A stretch of DNA of 64,000 bases, taken from Paenibacillus_T sp033239625. GTDB lineage: Bacteria > Bacillota > Bacilli > Paenibacillales > Paenibacillaceae. A program made the translations under genes and the position numbers. The notes under the pieces are model-generated. The model ran no database searches. It was not told where the DNA came from and saw only the letters and a list, made by a program, of their open reading frames with translations. The stretch lies in contig NZ_BTCK01000022.1 of assembly GCF_033239625.1 (NCBI RefSeq), forward strand, positions 37,937 to 101,936. Reading direction: 5' to 3'. This document shows positions 26,453-36,300 of the stretch, one piece after another; the first letter of the stretch is position 1, and the number at the start of each line of letters is the position of its first letter.

Positions 26453-26827
26453 ATGACTATGGCATTCGTAACGGAATTCGAATTCGTATTGCCCAAAGGC
26501 TATGTCGATAAACAAGGATCGCTGCACCGTACCGGAACGATGAGACTCTCGACGGCGGCGGACGAGATCCTGCCGCTGAAGGATCCGCGCGTGCAGCAGA
26601 ACCCGGCTTATTTAACGATTATTCTATTATCGCGCGTCATCACGAGGCTGGGGGATCTGCAGGTTATTAATCCTGCCGTGATCGAAGGGCTGTTCTCTTC
26701 CGATCTTGCTTTTCTGCAGACGTTCTATAAGCGGATCAACGATGACGGCAATGCTGCGATCGAGGCGGAATGTCCGAAGTGCGAGCACCACTTCCAGCTG
26801 GAGATCGCTGCCGCGGGGGAGTATTAA
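26453..26827 (+). CDS. Small injection-system protein with a CxxC...H motif, assembly-chaperone-like
   Basis: The 124-residue protein starts EFEFVLPKGYVDKQGSLHRTGTMRLSTAADEI and carries ILLSRVITRLGDL and a C-terminal CPKCEHHF, a possible zinc site. Proteins of this kind sit between the two tube genes in eCIS loci and in position resemble phage tail assembly chaperones. ATG 26453 is four to five bases after GGAG; ATG 26459 is an alternative. Its last codons contain a run of five G just before the stop where ribosomes could slip back one base into the next frame. Confidence 0.7.
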   Translation: MTMAFVTEFEFVLPKGYVDKQGSLHRTGTMRLSTAADEILPLKDPRVQQNPAYLTIILLSRVITRLGDLQVINPAVIEGLFSSDLAFLQTFYKRINDDGNAAIEAECPKCEHHFQLEIAAAGEY

Positions 26828-27003
26828 GCGGCTACCCGGTAGACCGGATCTATGAGGAGGTCGCTTTCATTGCGTACTACTTGCACTGGAAGCACGACGA
26901 CATTATGGAGATGGATCATCGGGAGCGCCGTCGCTGGTGCGAAGAGATTTCACGCATACACCGTAAGGTGAGCAAGGAGCCGAAGAACATTTTTGCGACA
27001 TAA
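26770..27003 (+). CDS. DUF6760-like short protein, start unclear or made by frameshift
   Basis: The protein-like part is GYPVDRIYEEVAFIAYYLHW, then DDIMEMDHRERRRWCEEISRIHRK, about 57 residues. It resembles short DUF6760-type proteins of eCIS loci, which normally begin within a few residues of GYP. Here no ATG, GTG or TTG lies close to that point. The nearest in-frame starts are GTG 26779 and ATG 26770 inside the previous gene, behind a weak GAGG. The frame is -1 relative to the previous gene. It may therefore be made as a -1 frameshift extension at GGGGG (26815-26819), as in phage G/GT tail chaperones. Coordinates use the ATG. Confidence 0.6.
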   Translation: MSEVRAPLPAGDRCRGGVLSGYPVDRIYEEVAFIAYYLHWKHDDIMEMDHRERRRWCEEISRIHRKVSKEPKNIFAT

Positions 27004-27023
27004 GGTTGTAGGAGGGGCGGCAT

Positions 27024-27464
27024 ATGCCGACGGGAGCGAGAAGAGATCCGCTCGCCGGCTTCCGGTTTCTGATCGAGCTTGACGGGATCATTGCCGGCGG
27101 ATTCAGCGAGGTGCATGGGATCGAAGCGGAAATCGAGATGGAGGAATACCGCGAGGGCGGCGTCAATACGTACATCCATCGGCTTCCACGCATAACGCGG
27201 CAGTCCAATCTGACGCTGAAGCGCGGCTTGTCCAGTTCGAATGAGCTGTGGATCTGGTTCAAGGCAGCATCGGAGGGTTGGATGTCTCGTATGAACGGCT
27301 CGATTATTCTGCTCGACGCCGACGGCAGCGAGGCGAAGCGCTGGAATTTCGCCAATGCTTACCCGATCAAGTGGACCGGTCCCGAGCTGCGGGCGGACAG
27401 CAGCAGCGTCGCTTTCGAATCGATCGAGATCGCGCATCAAGGCTTGACGGTCGACGGCATATGA
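27024..27464 (+). CDS. Inner tube protein 2 (gp19-like, baseplate-proximal)
   Basis: The 146-residue paralogue of the first tube protein has DPLAGFRFLIELDGIIAGGFSEVHGIEAEIEMEEYREGG, RQSNLTLKRGLSSSNELW and RWNFANAYPIKWTGPELRADSSSVAFESIEIAHQG. Two tube-like proteins are usual in eCIS: the first polymerises, the second forms the initiating ring on the hub (Afp5-like). The ribosome binding site is TAGGAGGGG. Its stop overlaps the ATG of the next gene. Confidence 0.93.
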   Translation: MPTGARRDPLAGFRFLIELDGIIAGGFSEVHGIEAEIEMEEYREGGVNTYIHRLPRITRQSNLTLKRGLSSSNELWIWFKAASEGWMSRMNGSIILLDADGSEAKRWNFANAYPIKWTGPELRADSSSVAFESIEIAHQGLTVDGI

Positions 27465-30070
27465 GCGGGCGTCTGGCGTTAGTGTCCGATCCGGGCTTCG
27501 CAGCGGCAATGCTCGCGAAACATGCCGGTCAGACTGTGCGGCCGGCTGCGATGGCGCCGCTCATTTACTTAATGAACGCGTCGGAGCAGGAAGCGCCGCT
27601 GGTCGAACGGGTTGTGGAGCGCTGGACGGAGCGTACGGTAGTCGTACGCGAGAGAGTAACTGCTGCATCTGGTGCAGGCACGCCATTGCGCTTTGATGGA
27701 GGAGCTGCGGCGAAGCAGGCGCCGCTGCAACAAGCGCTGCGGAGTGCCGTGCCGCTTGGCCGAATGTCTGGCGGGTGGCAGACAGTGAACGAGGATGCAT
27801 CTCGACACGGGGATGATCGGCTGACGGGAGCGTTGGACCGTGCCCATTGGTCAGCTCGGCCGTTGATGCATGAGCGGACAGACAATGCCAATGAAGCAAG
27901 CCGCGATATGGGTATACAGCAATCATCTGCGATGTTGCACGCTTCTGTTAATCGTGAGCGTTCTCCATCGTCAGGCGTTGCTGCAATGAGATCGACCGAC
28001 GAACGCGCTGCAATAAGGATGACCGCACGAAGTACCGTTCAAGGGGATGCAAGCATAAGAGAAAGCCGTGGCGAACGAGGGGATTCAGCTTCTAATAGTA
28101 AGGCCATCCATGTGCCCGCAGCTGTGCAAGTCATGCGCGGAGGAGCGGCATTTGCGACGGATAACATGCCGTTCAAGCCAGGGATGATGCTGCCGCCGCT
28201 CAGGTCCTTGTCCGCATTCATGCAGGCAGGCAAGATGTCTGTTCATGAACGGGACGAGTGGAATAGAGCGCCTAACGCTGCGGCGAATGTAAGCCGCCTA
28301 AGCAGCGTTGGAGCAGCTCGCTTAAGAGGAGAGCAGGCAGCAGGAGCGATGCATAGTTCGGAGACCGAAGGTACGATAACGATGGCTAAGCCGATGATGC
28401 TGACTATTGCAGGATCGCGCGCAGAGCCAGCGGGAGGCACTTACCCGCTGAAGCATTCAGAGGGAATGGCGGTCGCAGGTTCGGAATCGCACAATGAAGC
28501 ATCCGCTGCTGGTTTGAATAAGCAGGTCCAGGCAAGGCGTGCTATCAGCAGCCCGATAGTTATACATTCGGATCGTCAGCCGGATTCGGCGGGCGGACAG
28601 CGTGGTGCTGGGTGGCTTGCACCACGTGTATTAAATGAAACAAGTAATGAGGGGAATAGACCTCGTACGTTTCCTGCGTTACGCACCATTCACTCGGCAG
28701 AGGCAACGTATACATCTGGCGCATCCGGTGCATCTAGTGCACAAGGTTCATGGGGAGCAACTGGGACACAGTCAGCAACGGTGGCCGCCGCGCGCAGCAG
28801 ACCCGGAATACCGGCAGCCATACGGGGACAATCGGAATATGCGCTTCCAGCTGGTGCATTAATCCCGCCGCGCATACCGCTTCGAGCGGAGGCCGCTAAT
28901 CTACGAATTCTTAACGGAAACACGCTTGTCAGTCCAATGGTTCACTACGACGGCGGAATGCTTATCCCTATGGAAGCTGCCGCAGCTATAAGCGCGCGCG
29001 CAAGCACTGAGGTTATCGAAGCGCAGCCATTGTTCCAACGAATCGTCAACCGGCTTCATGACAGGCATTTGCAGAGTGATCGTCGTTCCATGTCGATGCC
29101 GTTCATGGGAGAAGGAATCGTAACGCATAGCAATCTAGCTCAATCCGTGAGCAGGCAGCAGACGACTGCCTCGGATGCAGCGGCCTACATCGCATCGAGG
29201 GCTGTCGACCGAAGCGTAATGGTCAATGCTGATTTTTCCGCTGTAACGGTTCTCGGCCGCTCGAACGTAAGGGATCATGCGGGTTATGCTGCATCATCGG
29301 CTTCGGATCGCGGACAATCGATTACACGGGATCAAGCAGCAATCGCAGCTGCGGCTGCTGCACGTTCGAGTCAAGGGCGAATGGTTGAACAGGTCAGTGT
29401 AGAGCATGCTGTACGATCGGCTAATGGTGGCGTAGGTGCAGGTGTAGGTGTAGGAGTAGGAAGCGCCGAGGCTGGAATGTTAGCTCATCCATCAGCGCTA
29501 CACCTGCAGCCAATTGCGGTGCGTCATGCGGTTGAACGGTCGCAGCTGCTGACGGCGGCTCCGTATATACAACCGCTTGTCCAGCGACTATACCTTGCCC
29601 CGCGGTTTCATGAAGCAGAGTCCTTTACCGCACTGCCGTTAGCGGCACGCCGCCATAAGTCGGATGCTGAGCAGCAGCCAGTGGAGCGCAATCTTGCGGC
29701 TGCGGCGTCGCTGCTGCAGCCCGCCGCGATGCTGCCCGAACAGGCGCCATCGGCTGGAAGCGGGAGCGCTTCGTCGCAGCATCGGCAGCCTGCGCTGGAG
29801 CTGCAGCATCCGGCAGCGGAGGAGCGGCAGACAGGTGGTGCGCAGGCCAGTCGGCAGGCGGACAAAAGCACGGTTCAGGCGGAAGGCAGGACGCAGCAAG
29901 CGCGATCCTCTTCGGTTGGCGGAACTGCCAGCGTTGATCCGTTCGCGGCGGCAGCCGCTCAGCGAGGCGGCGCATCGTGGACGGATGCCGACCTGAAGCG
30001 ACTGACGGATCAAGTGTACCGCATGCTGGAACGCAAGCTGAAGATCGCGAGGGAGCGGCGAGGTTTGTAG
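27461..30070 (+). CDS. Large Ala/Arg/Ser/Gln-rich protein of unknown function in the injection-system operon
   Basis: The 869-residue protein starts at ATG 27461, overlapping the tube gene stop (ATGA); the frame extends back into that gene but without use. Only two parts look ordered: the first 75 residues (MSGRLALVSDPGFAAAMLAKH ... LIYLMNASEQE ... VERWTERTVVV) and the last 35 (WTDADLKRLTDQVYRMLERKLKIARERRG), a charged helix. Between them is about 750 residues of low-complexity sequence rich in Ala, Arg, Ser, Gln and Met, including a VGAGVGVGVGS run. Its place between tube 2 and the LysM hub gene is where some loci have a tape-measure or adaptor gene. No long hydrophobic helix is seen. A length-setting or linker role is speculation. 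Confidence 0.75.
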   Translation: MSGRLALVSDPGFAAAMLAKHAGQTVRPAAMAPLIYLMNASEQEAPLVERVVERWTERTVVVRERVTAASGAGTPLRFDGGAAAKQAPLQQALRSAVPLGRMSGGWQTVNEDASRHGDDRLTGALDRAHWSARPLMHERTDNANEASRDMGIQQSSAMLHASVNRERSPSSGVAAMRSTDERAAIRMTARSTVQGDASIRESRGERGDSASNSKAIHVPAAVQVMRGGAAFATDNMPFKPGMMLPPLRSLSAFMQAGKMSVHERDEWNRAPNAAANVSRLSSVGAARLRGEQAAGAMHSSETEGTITMAKPMMLTIAGSRAEPAGGTYPLKHSEGMAVAGSESHNEASAAGLNKQVQARRAISSPIVIHSDRQPDSAGGQRGAGWLAPRVLNETSNEGNRPRTFPALRTIHSAEATYTSGASGASSAQGSWGATGTQSATVAAARSRPGIPAAIRGQSEYALPAGALIPPRIPLRAEAANLRILNGNTLVSPMVHYDGGMLIPMEAAAAISARASTEVIEAQPLFQRIVNRLHDRHLQSDRRSMSMPFMGEGIVTHSNLAQSVSRQQTTASDAAAYIASRAVDRSVMVNADFSAVTVLGRSNVRDHAGYAASSASDRGQSITRDQAAIAAAAAARSSQGRMVEQVSVEHAVRSANGGVGAGVGVGVGSAEAGMLAHPSALHLQPIAVRHAVERSQLLTAAPYIQPLVQRLYLAPRFHEAESFTALPLAARRHKSDAEQQPVERNLAAAASLLQPAAMLPEQAPSAGSGSASSQHRQPALELQHPAAEERQTGGAQASRQADKSTVQAEGRTQQARSSSVGGTASVDPFAAAAAQRGGASWTDADLKRLTDQVYRMLERKLKIARERRGL

Positions 30071-30155
30071 CTTGCCGGTGCAAGTATTTGTTCCACTAGA
30101 GCCGCCTGATCGAGAGAGGAACCACCATTTTTCAATAAAGGAGAAGAATGCGAGG

Positions 30156-30791
30156 ATGGCGTTGGAGAAGGCGATGATACAGCCGCTTGATTACGATGGC
30201 AACAAGAAGGGCGAGGCCGTTACGGTGTTGTTCAACCCGACGGAATATGCGATCGATAAGAGCAATCAGCTGCACAGCACAGTCATTCCCGGCCTGCCGG
30301 CTCCCGTCACCCAATTCGTCGGCGGAGGCGGCCAGACGCTGGCGATGGATCTCTTCTTCGATACATATGAGCAAGGCGTCGATGTTCGGCAGTATACCGG
30401 TCAAGTAACGAAGCTGATGGATATGAATCCCGATCTGCACGCGCCGCCAGTATGCATGGTCATATGGGGCAAGATGCAGTTCAAGGCCGTTCTCGAACGG
30501 GCTTCGCAGCGGTTCACGATGTTTCTCGACTCGGGCATACCGGTGAGGGCTACGCTCAGCGTCACCTTCCGCGAATATCGGACGATGACCGAACAACAGC
30601 AGCAGCAGACGAATCAGGCGGACCAGACGAAGCAGGTGACGGTGAAGCGAGGCGAGACGCTCTGGTCGATATCGGCTCGCGAATCCGGCGATCCTGGCCA
30701 GTGGCGAAGCATCGCACGAGTGAACGGCATTGCCGATCCGAGGAAGCTGCCGGTCGGCAAGACGTTAATCATTCCGCCGCTGGAGGCATAG
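30156..30791 (+). CDS. LysM-containing hub protein (Afp7-like)
   Basis: The 211-residue protein has an N-terminal domain with VLFNPTEYAIDKSNQ, GGGGQTLAMDLFFDTYE and VCMVIWGKMQFKAVLERASQRFTMF. A Gln-rich linker leads to a C-terminal LysM domain (KQVTVKRGETLWSISAR ... WRSIARVNGI ... GKTLIIPPLEA). It corresponds to the LysM baseplate protein that joins tube and spike in eCIS and R-type systems. ATG 30156 is preferred because the upstream extension is not protein-like and AAGGAG precedes it by 12 bases. Confidence 0.88.
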   Translation: MALEKAMIQPLDYDGNKKGEAVTVLFNPTEYAIDKSNQLHSTVIPGLPAPVTQFVGGGGQTLAMDLFFDTYEQGVDVRQYTGQVTKLMDMNPDLHAPPVCMVIWGKMQFKAVLERASQRFTMFLDSGIPVRATLSVTFREYRTMTEQQQQQTNQADQTKQVTVKRGETLWSISARESGDPGQWRSIARVNGIADPRKLPVGKTLIIPPLEA

Positions 30792-30794
30792 ACG

Positions 30795-31880
30795 ATGGAG
30801 TTCGCGGAACTGGAGAAACAATATTTCAATTTCTACGCGCCTCGGTTCGAGATTCTGCTTGAGGGTGAAGATCTGCTGAGCAAAGGGATGGTCATTGCCG
30901 GCATCAGCGTCGAGCATTCGCTTACGGAAGCGGGGTACTTCTCGTTCACCGTAGAGGATGCGTTCGATCCGGTGCGGCAGGATCTGCGGAGCGTAAGCGA
31001 TCTGTTCGCGTTCGGCAGCAAGATCGAGATCAAGCTCGGTTACGCGAAGAAGATGAAGCGAATGCTTGTCGGCGTCATTACGTCCGTATCGGTCGATTTT
31101 GCTGAGTCGGGCTTGCCGCAGCTGACCGTCAGCGGATATGACGCGACATACGCGATGATGAGAGGCAACAAGGCAAGGTCGTGGGATGACATTAAGCACA
31201 GCGGCATTGCCTCCGCCATCGCAGGGGATTACAGTCTGCAAGCGGATTGCGAGGATACGCCGGTCACCCATCCGAAGCTGGCGAAGCAGGAAGGGGAAAG
31301 CGACTATCAGTTCCTCCAATCGTTAGCCGAGCAGAACTACTATGATTTCTTCGTCTCAGGCGACAAACTCGTCTTCAAATCGCCGGCGATGAAGGCCGAT
31401 CCGCTCGTCAAGCTGGAGTGGCGCAAGTCGCTCATCAGCTTCCGTCCGGACGTCAATCTGACGGGTCAAGTGACGGAGGTCGAGGTGCGGGGCTGGGATC
31501 CGAAGGAGAAGAAGGAGATCGTCGGCAAGGCGCAGGCAGGAGACGAATGGGCAGCCGATACGAGCAAAGGGCGCAAAAGCGGCGGCGACTACATGAAGCA
31601 GGTGTTCGGCGGCAAGGTCGTGCAAACGGTTCGAAGGCCGGTCAGCTCCCAAGCGGAGGCGGACCGGATCGCCAAGGCGATCTTGAACAAGCAGGCCGAA
31701 GGGCTCGTGAGCGGCAGCGCGGAGGCGATCGGCATTCCTGAATTGCTGCCGGGCATACGGATCGAACTAGCCGGTCTCGGCAAGATGTTCAGTCGAGCGT
31801 ATTATATCGAAGAAACGAGCCACAGCATCGATGCGTCGGGCTACCGAACGACCTTTAAGGTGAAGGGGAACACGATATGA
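30795..31880 (+). CDS. Phage late control gpD-like hub protein (spike, N-terminal part)
   Basis: The 361-residue protein belongs to the gpD/VgrG hub family: FEILLEGEDLLSKGMVIAGISVEHSL, LFAFGSKIEIKLGY, QEGESDYQFLQSLAEQNYYDFFVSGDKLVFKSP and ELLPGIRIELAGLG. In VgrG this hub is fused to the gp5-like spike; here the spike is the next gene, overlapping by four bases, as in many eCIS loci. It forms the trimeric platform under the tube. Confidence 0.93.
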   Translation: MEFAELEKQYFNFYAPRFEILLEGEDLLSKGMVIAGISVEHSLTEAGYFSFTVEDAFDPVRQDLRSVSDLFAFGSKIEIKLGYAKKMKRMLVGVITSVSVDFAESGLPQLTVSGYDATYAMMRGNKARSWDDIKHSGIASAIAGDYSLQADCEDTPVTHPKLAKQEGESDYQFLQSLAEQNYYDFFVSGDKLVFKSPAMKADPLVKLEWRKSLISFRPDVNLTGQVTEVEVRGWDPKEKKEIVGKAQAGDEWAADTSKGRKSGGDYMKQVFGGKVVQTVRRPVSSQAEADRIAKAILNKQAEGLVSGSAEAIGIPELLPGIRIELAGLGKMFSRAYYIEETSHSIDASGYRTTFKVKGNTI

Positions 31881-32530
31881 ACATGAATCTCGAAGGTCTG
31901 CTTGAGCCGAGCCGGGATCGATCGTCACGCATCCAAGGCGTTATGGTCGGGATCGTCACGAATAATCAGGACCCCGACGGGCTGGCCCGCGTGAAGCTGA
32001 CGTTTCCGTGGCGCGGCGCTTCGGACGAGAGCAACTGGGCGAGAGTGGCGGTTCCAAGCGGGGGCAAGGACCGCGGCATCTATTTTCTGCCGGAGGTCGG
32101 GGATGAGGTGCTCGTCGCGTTCGAGGCCGGGGATATCAACCATCCATACGTGCTGGGCTCGTTGTGGAACGGCAAGGATACGCCTCCTGGCAGCAACGAT
32201 GACGGCAATAACAACAAGCGAGTCATCAAGTCGCGAAGCGGCCACGAAATCGTGCTCGACGACACCGATGGCAAGGAGAACGTTACGATCAAGAGCAAGG
32301 ATGGACAGACGATTACGCTGACCGACGGCTCCGGCGGACCGAAGCTCGAATTCAAGGACTCAGGGGGCAATTCCGTCGTCATCGACGGGGCGGGCAATGA
32401 GATCGCCGTGAAGAGCAGCCAGAAGGTGACGATCAAGTCGAGCATGGTGCAGATCGAGGCGGATGCATCGATGACGCTCAAATCGGGCGGCACGCTCAAA
32501 ATCCAAGGCGCGGTCGTGCAGATCAACTAG
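31877..32530 (+). CDS. gp5/VgrG-like spike protein (baseplate assembly protein V type)
   Basis: The 217-residue protein has an N-terminal OB fold (GVMVGIVTNNQDPDGLARVKL, WARVAVPSGGKDRGIYFLPEVGDEVLVAFEAGD, YVLGSLWNG) and a C-terminal repetitive beta-helix (HEIVLDDTDGKENVTIKSKDG, VVIDGAGNEIAVKSSQKVTIKS, ASMTLKSGGTLKIQGAVVQIN). It makes the membrane-piercing trimeric needle under the hub. No enzymatic domain is attached. Confidence 0.94.
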   Translation: MNMNLEGLLEPSRDRSSRIQGVMVGIVTNNQDPDGLARVKLTFPWRGASDESNWARVAVPSGGKDRGIYFLPEVGDEVLVAFEAGDINHPYVLGSLWNGKDTPPGSNDDGNNNKRVIKSRSGHEIVLDDTDGKENVTIKSKDGQTITLTDGSGGPKLEFKDSGGNSVVIDGAGNEIAVKSSQKVTIKSSMVQIEADASMTLKSGGTLKIQGAVVQIN

Positions 32531-32575
32531 CTGCTGGAAATCATGAAGAAGTTAATCGAAAGGTGTTGGGAGCTT

Positions 32576-32866
32576 ATGCCGCCTGCTGCAAGAATGGGAG
32601 ACCCGACAAGTCACGGCACGCCGCTCAGCCCGGGACCGGGAAGCGCGAACGTGCTGATCGGAGGCAAGCCGGCGTGGCGGGCAGGCTCCGACTTTCATGC
32701 CTGCGCATTGGCCACGCCGAATCCGCATGTCGGAGGGGTCGTGGCGATGGGGAGCACGACGGTGTTTATTAACGGACTGCCCGCCGTACGGATGGGCGAC
32801 AGCATTACGGAGGCTGGCCCCCCGAACGCCATCGTGATGGGCGAGCCGACCGTGTTGATCGGTTAG
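32576..32866 (+). CDS. PAAR-motif spike tip protein
   Basis: The 96-residue protein has PPAARMGDPTSHGTPL, repeated Pro-Ala-Ala-Arg-like turns, and NGLPAVRMGDSITEAGPPNAIVMGEPTVLIG, typical of small PAAR tips that sharpen the spike. His and Cys residues (TSHG, HACAL) could bind the tip metal. ATG 32576 is the canonical PAAR start; an in-frame ATG 33 bases upstream adds a sequence unlike the family. Confidence 0.92.
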   Translation: MPPAARMGDPTSHGTPLSPGPGSANVLIGGKPAWRAGSDFHACALATPNPHVGGVVAMGSTTVFINGLPAVRMGDSITEAGPPNAIVMGEPTVLIG

Positions 32867-32933
32867 CCGCAATGGTTTTGACGGCAGCTGTAAGAAACGC
32901 AAAATCGCAATCGCGTAAGGTGGCGAGTCTGCA

Positions 32934-33329
32934 ATGGCTAATTCATTCCTGGGAACGGGATGGAAGTTTCCCGTTTCGCTTGAGCCGGCATCCGGTGCGT
33001 TCGCGTTGTCCTCGGACGAGGCGGACATCCAAGAAGCGATCCGCATCATATTGTTCACGGCCAGGGGCGAGCGCGTCATGCGTCCTGATTTCGGCTGCGG
33101 CATACATGACTTCATATTCGAAACGATGAGCGTGTCGGTCATTGGCCAGATGGAGGCGAGCGTTCGAGATGCGCTAATGCGATGGGAGCCTCGAATCGAT
33201 ACGGTGTCCGTCGAGGTGAAGCCTGATCGCGGGACCGTCGGCAAGCTGACGATCGACATTCGTTACCGGGTCCGGTCGACGAACAACGAATACAACTTGG
33301 TCTATCCGTTTTATTTGCGAGAAGGATAG
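32934..33329 (+). CDS. gp25-like baseplate wedge protein (GPW family)
   Basis: The 131-residue protein contains TGWKFPVSLEPASGAFALSS, QEAIRIILFTARGERVMRPDFGCGIHDFIFE and LMRWEPRIDTVSVEVKPD, with the conserved EPR core seen in T4 gp25 and Afp9. It nucleates sheath assembly on the baseplate. ATG follows AAGGTGG. Confidence 0.95.
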   Translation: MANSFLGTGWKFPVSLEPASGAFALSSDEADIQEAIRIILFTARGERVMRPDFGCGIHDFIFETMSVSVIGQMEASVRDALMRWEPRIDTVSVEVKPDRGTVGKLTIDIRYRVRSTNNEYNLVYPFYLREG

Positions 33330-33348
33330 CCGCTAGGAAGGTGAGACG

Positions 33349-36300
33349 ATGCGCGCTCCGCTCATCGACGGAAGGGACGTCGGACAGATTATCGGGCAGC
33401 TGCTGGAGCTGGCGCCCTACTATGTGCCGGAATGGAACGCGCATAATGAACGCGATCCAGCTGCGGCCGTCATTCGCATATTCGCTGGTCAGTATGTGGA
33501 TACGCTTGAACGTCTGAACCGTGTGCCGGACAAATATTTACTGACGTTTCTCAGCAAGCTCGGCGTTTCCTTGCTGCCTGCCACGCAGGCGAAAGCACCC
33601 GTCACGTTCCGGCTCAGCGCCGGGGTGAAGGATGCCGTGCTCATTCCCGCGCAGACGCAGGTTGCGGCACCTCCTTCGGACGGCGGCAAGCCGATCATCT
33701 TCGAGACGAGGACGCCGATGCTGGCGACGCCCGCTCGGATTACCGATCTGCTGAGCGCTTCCGCTGGTGCCGATGCGATCTACACCGCGCCGCCAGGGAT
33801 GGCGGAGCAGCCGGTGGCGCCGCTGTGGGCGGTCGTTGTATCGCCGGCCCGACAGGGCGATGCGGCGCTGCTGGTCGACAGCGCGAAGGGCTTGCAGTCC
33901 GGCGATCTGCTGCTGATCGGCGGAACCGAGCATGCCGAGGTGCTGCGCGCGAAGGACCGTACGGTCACGCTGACAGCTCCGCTTCAAGCCGCGTACGGTG
34001 CGGGCGCGGAAGTGAGCCGCATGACGAGCTTCAAGCTGTTCGAAGGCTTGAACAAGCAGGAGCATTTTATTTATTTGGCTCATGATGATGTGCTGCGCTG
34101 CGGCTCCGGTTCCGAGATTCGGATCATGCGAGAGAGCGATTCGGGTGGAAGCGGTGATTCTCGAGAAGCGGTTGTGTCGGCTGGCGCTTGGGATGAAATT
34201 CGCTGGCAATATTGGGACGGTGCATGGATCGACTTCGTGCAATCGTCCGAAGGGCTGCGGGCTAAGCTGGGTACGAAGGCGCTCGGTGCGGTCGAGGTGA
34301 ACGGACATTATCGCCGCTGGCTTCGAGGCAGCATGCCGGCACCGCGTCAGACTGCATCGGCTGCTGCGCCTCGATCGGCTAATGCCGGATTAACGACATG
34401 CGGGGAGCTGGATGGAACATGGCGCATAGCGGTGCAGGGAGACGCTTCTCGGCCCGAGCTTATGTTCAGCAATAACAATCCAGTCGAGCAAGGCGGCGCG
34501 TTCTATTTGTTCGGGGCTAGTCCGCGAACCGGCGATACGCTCTATGTTGCTTCTGCAGATGCATTGTCCAAGAAGGGAGGGAGCGTCACGCTCACCTTCA
34601 TGCTCGGAGAGAATCAGCTGCAGCAGGATGAACGGGAACAGTCATCCGTCGCTGATTCGGTGAAGGACATCGTCACAAGCGAAGTGTCCTGGGAGTATTG
34701 GAACGGGGGCGGGTGGCTTCGCTGGGAACGCACGGCGGATATCGCCTATGACGGAGGCTCCGCGCTGCGGTTGACATTCAAGAACGGCGATGATGTCGCA
34801 TCGACGGCCGTGCAGGGTCAAGAAAACTTCTGGATCCGCTGCAGACTGTTCGCCCTTCCCCCTGAGGATAAGCTGGAGGTCGCCGGCAAGCGGCTTCTCA
34901 TCCGCGATGTGAAGATCGCTTATGAAGCAGAGGCGGTGCCGGAGCAAGTACTGGAATACAGAAGCCTTCGGTATCGCGATGCGGCGGAAGGCGGCTGGCT
35001 CGAATCGGGTGATGCCCTGGATGAAGATCAGGCATTGTACATTGGGTTCGACCGCGCGCCGCTGCGAGGGCCGATCAGTCTGTACTTGTCTCTTGTGGAC
35101 CAAGTATACGACCCGGACCTCCATCCGATTGTGGAGTGGCAGTATTACGCGGAGAAACGCGGCGGGTCCGGCTGGGTCAAGCTTGATGTCGTTGACGGCA
35201 CGAATCACTTGACGCGCAGCGGCTGCCTGGAGCTCATCGGTCTGCCCGATTGGATAGAGACGGACATCTTCGGCAAATCCCGGTACTGGCTGCGGGCCGT
35301 CGATACGCTCGGCGTATTCAAGGCAGCTGGCACTGGCTCCGATGATGAGAAAAGAGCGCCAGCCCCGATTGTACTGGGGATTTATCGGAATACGACGATC
35401 GTCGAACAAGCGGAGAGCTTCAAGGACGAAGTCATCGGTTCCTCGCGCGGCACGCCGGAGGCTGTATTCGCGGTATCCAAGGTGCCGGTAGCGGCGGAAG
35501 AGCTGTACGTCGACGAGCTCTCGTCCATCTCGGACCGCGAGCGGCAATCGCTTCTGGATGCGGGAACCGCGATCGTCGAGGAGAAGGACGACAAGGGCGT
35601 CGTTACGAAGCTGTGGGTTCGGTGGATGGCGAAGGACAGCTGGACGGATGCGGAAGCAGACGAGCGCTGTTACGCGATCGATCGTACGACAGGACGCATC
35701 CAATTCGGCGATGGCATTCATGGCAAGATTCCTCCGATCGGAACGAACAACGTGAAGTTAAGCTATCGCAGCGGCGGAGGCGCGAGAGGCAATGTGGAGG
35801 CCGGCGCAATCACGATGCTCAAGTCGTCCATTGCCTACGTGGATGGCGTCGTCAATCCGCAAGCGGCTGCAGGAGGGTATAACACGGAGGATAGTGAAGC
35901 GGCCCAAGAGCGCGGACCGCTTATGATCCGTCATCGGTTCCGGGCTGTTACGGCGGCTGACTACGAAAGCCTCGTATTCGAGGCCGCCCGGGGAATCGCA
36001 CGGGTCAAGTGCTTGCCGAACGTCAACGAGCAGGGGCAGGCGCAGACCGGCCGCATTTCACTGCTTGTTGTGCCGCAGTCGGCAGAGCGGCTGCCTCAGC
36101 CGAGCGCCGTGCTTAAGCAGACGATAGCCGACTATATCAAGAGCCATGCGGCCAACGTCGTTGCGGCCCAATCGCATATTCACATTCGAGGTCCGTCCTA
36201 TGCAGAAGTGTCGGTTCATACCGTTCTGGTCGCAGGCGGCATCGAGGCTGTGCCAGAAGTGGAACGGGAGGCGTTAAGCCGATTGAAGTCGTTTCTTCAC

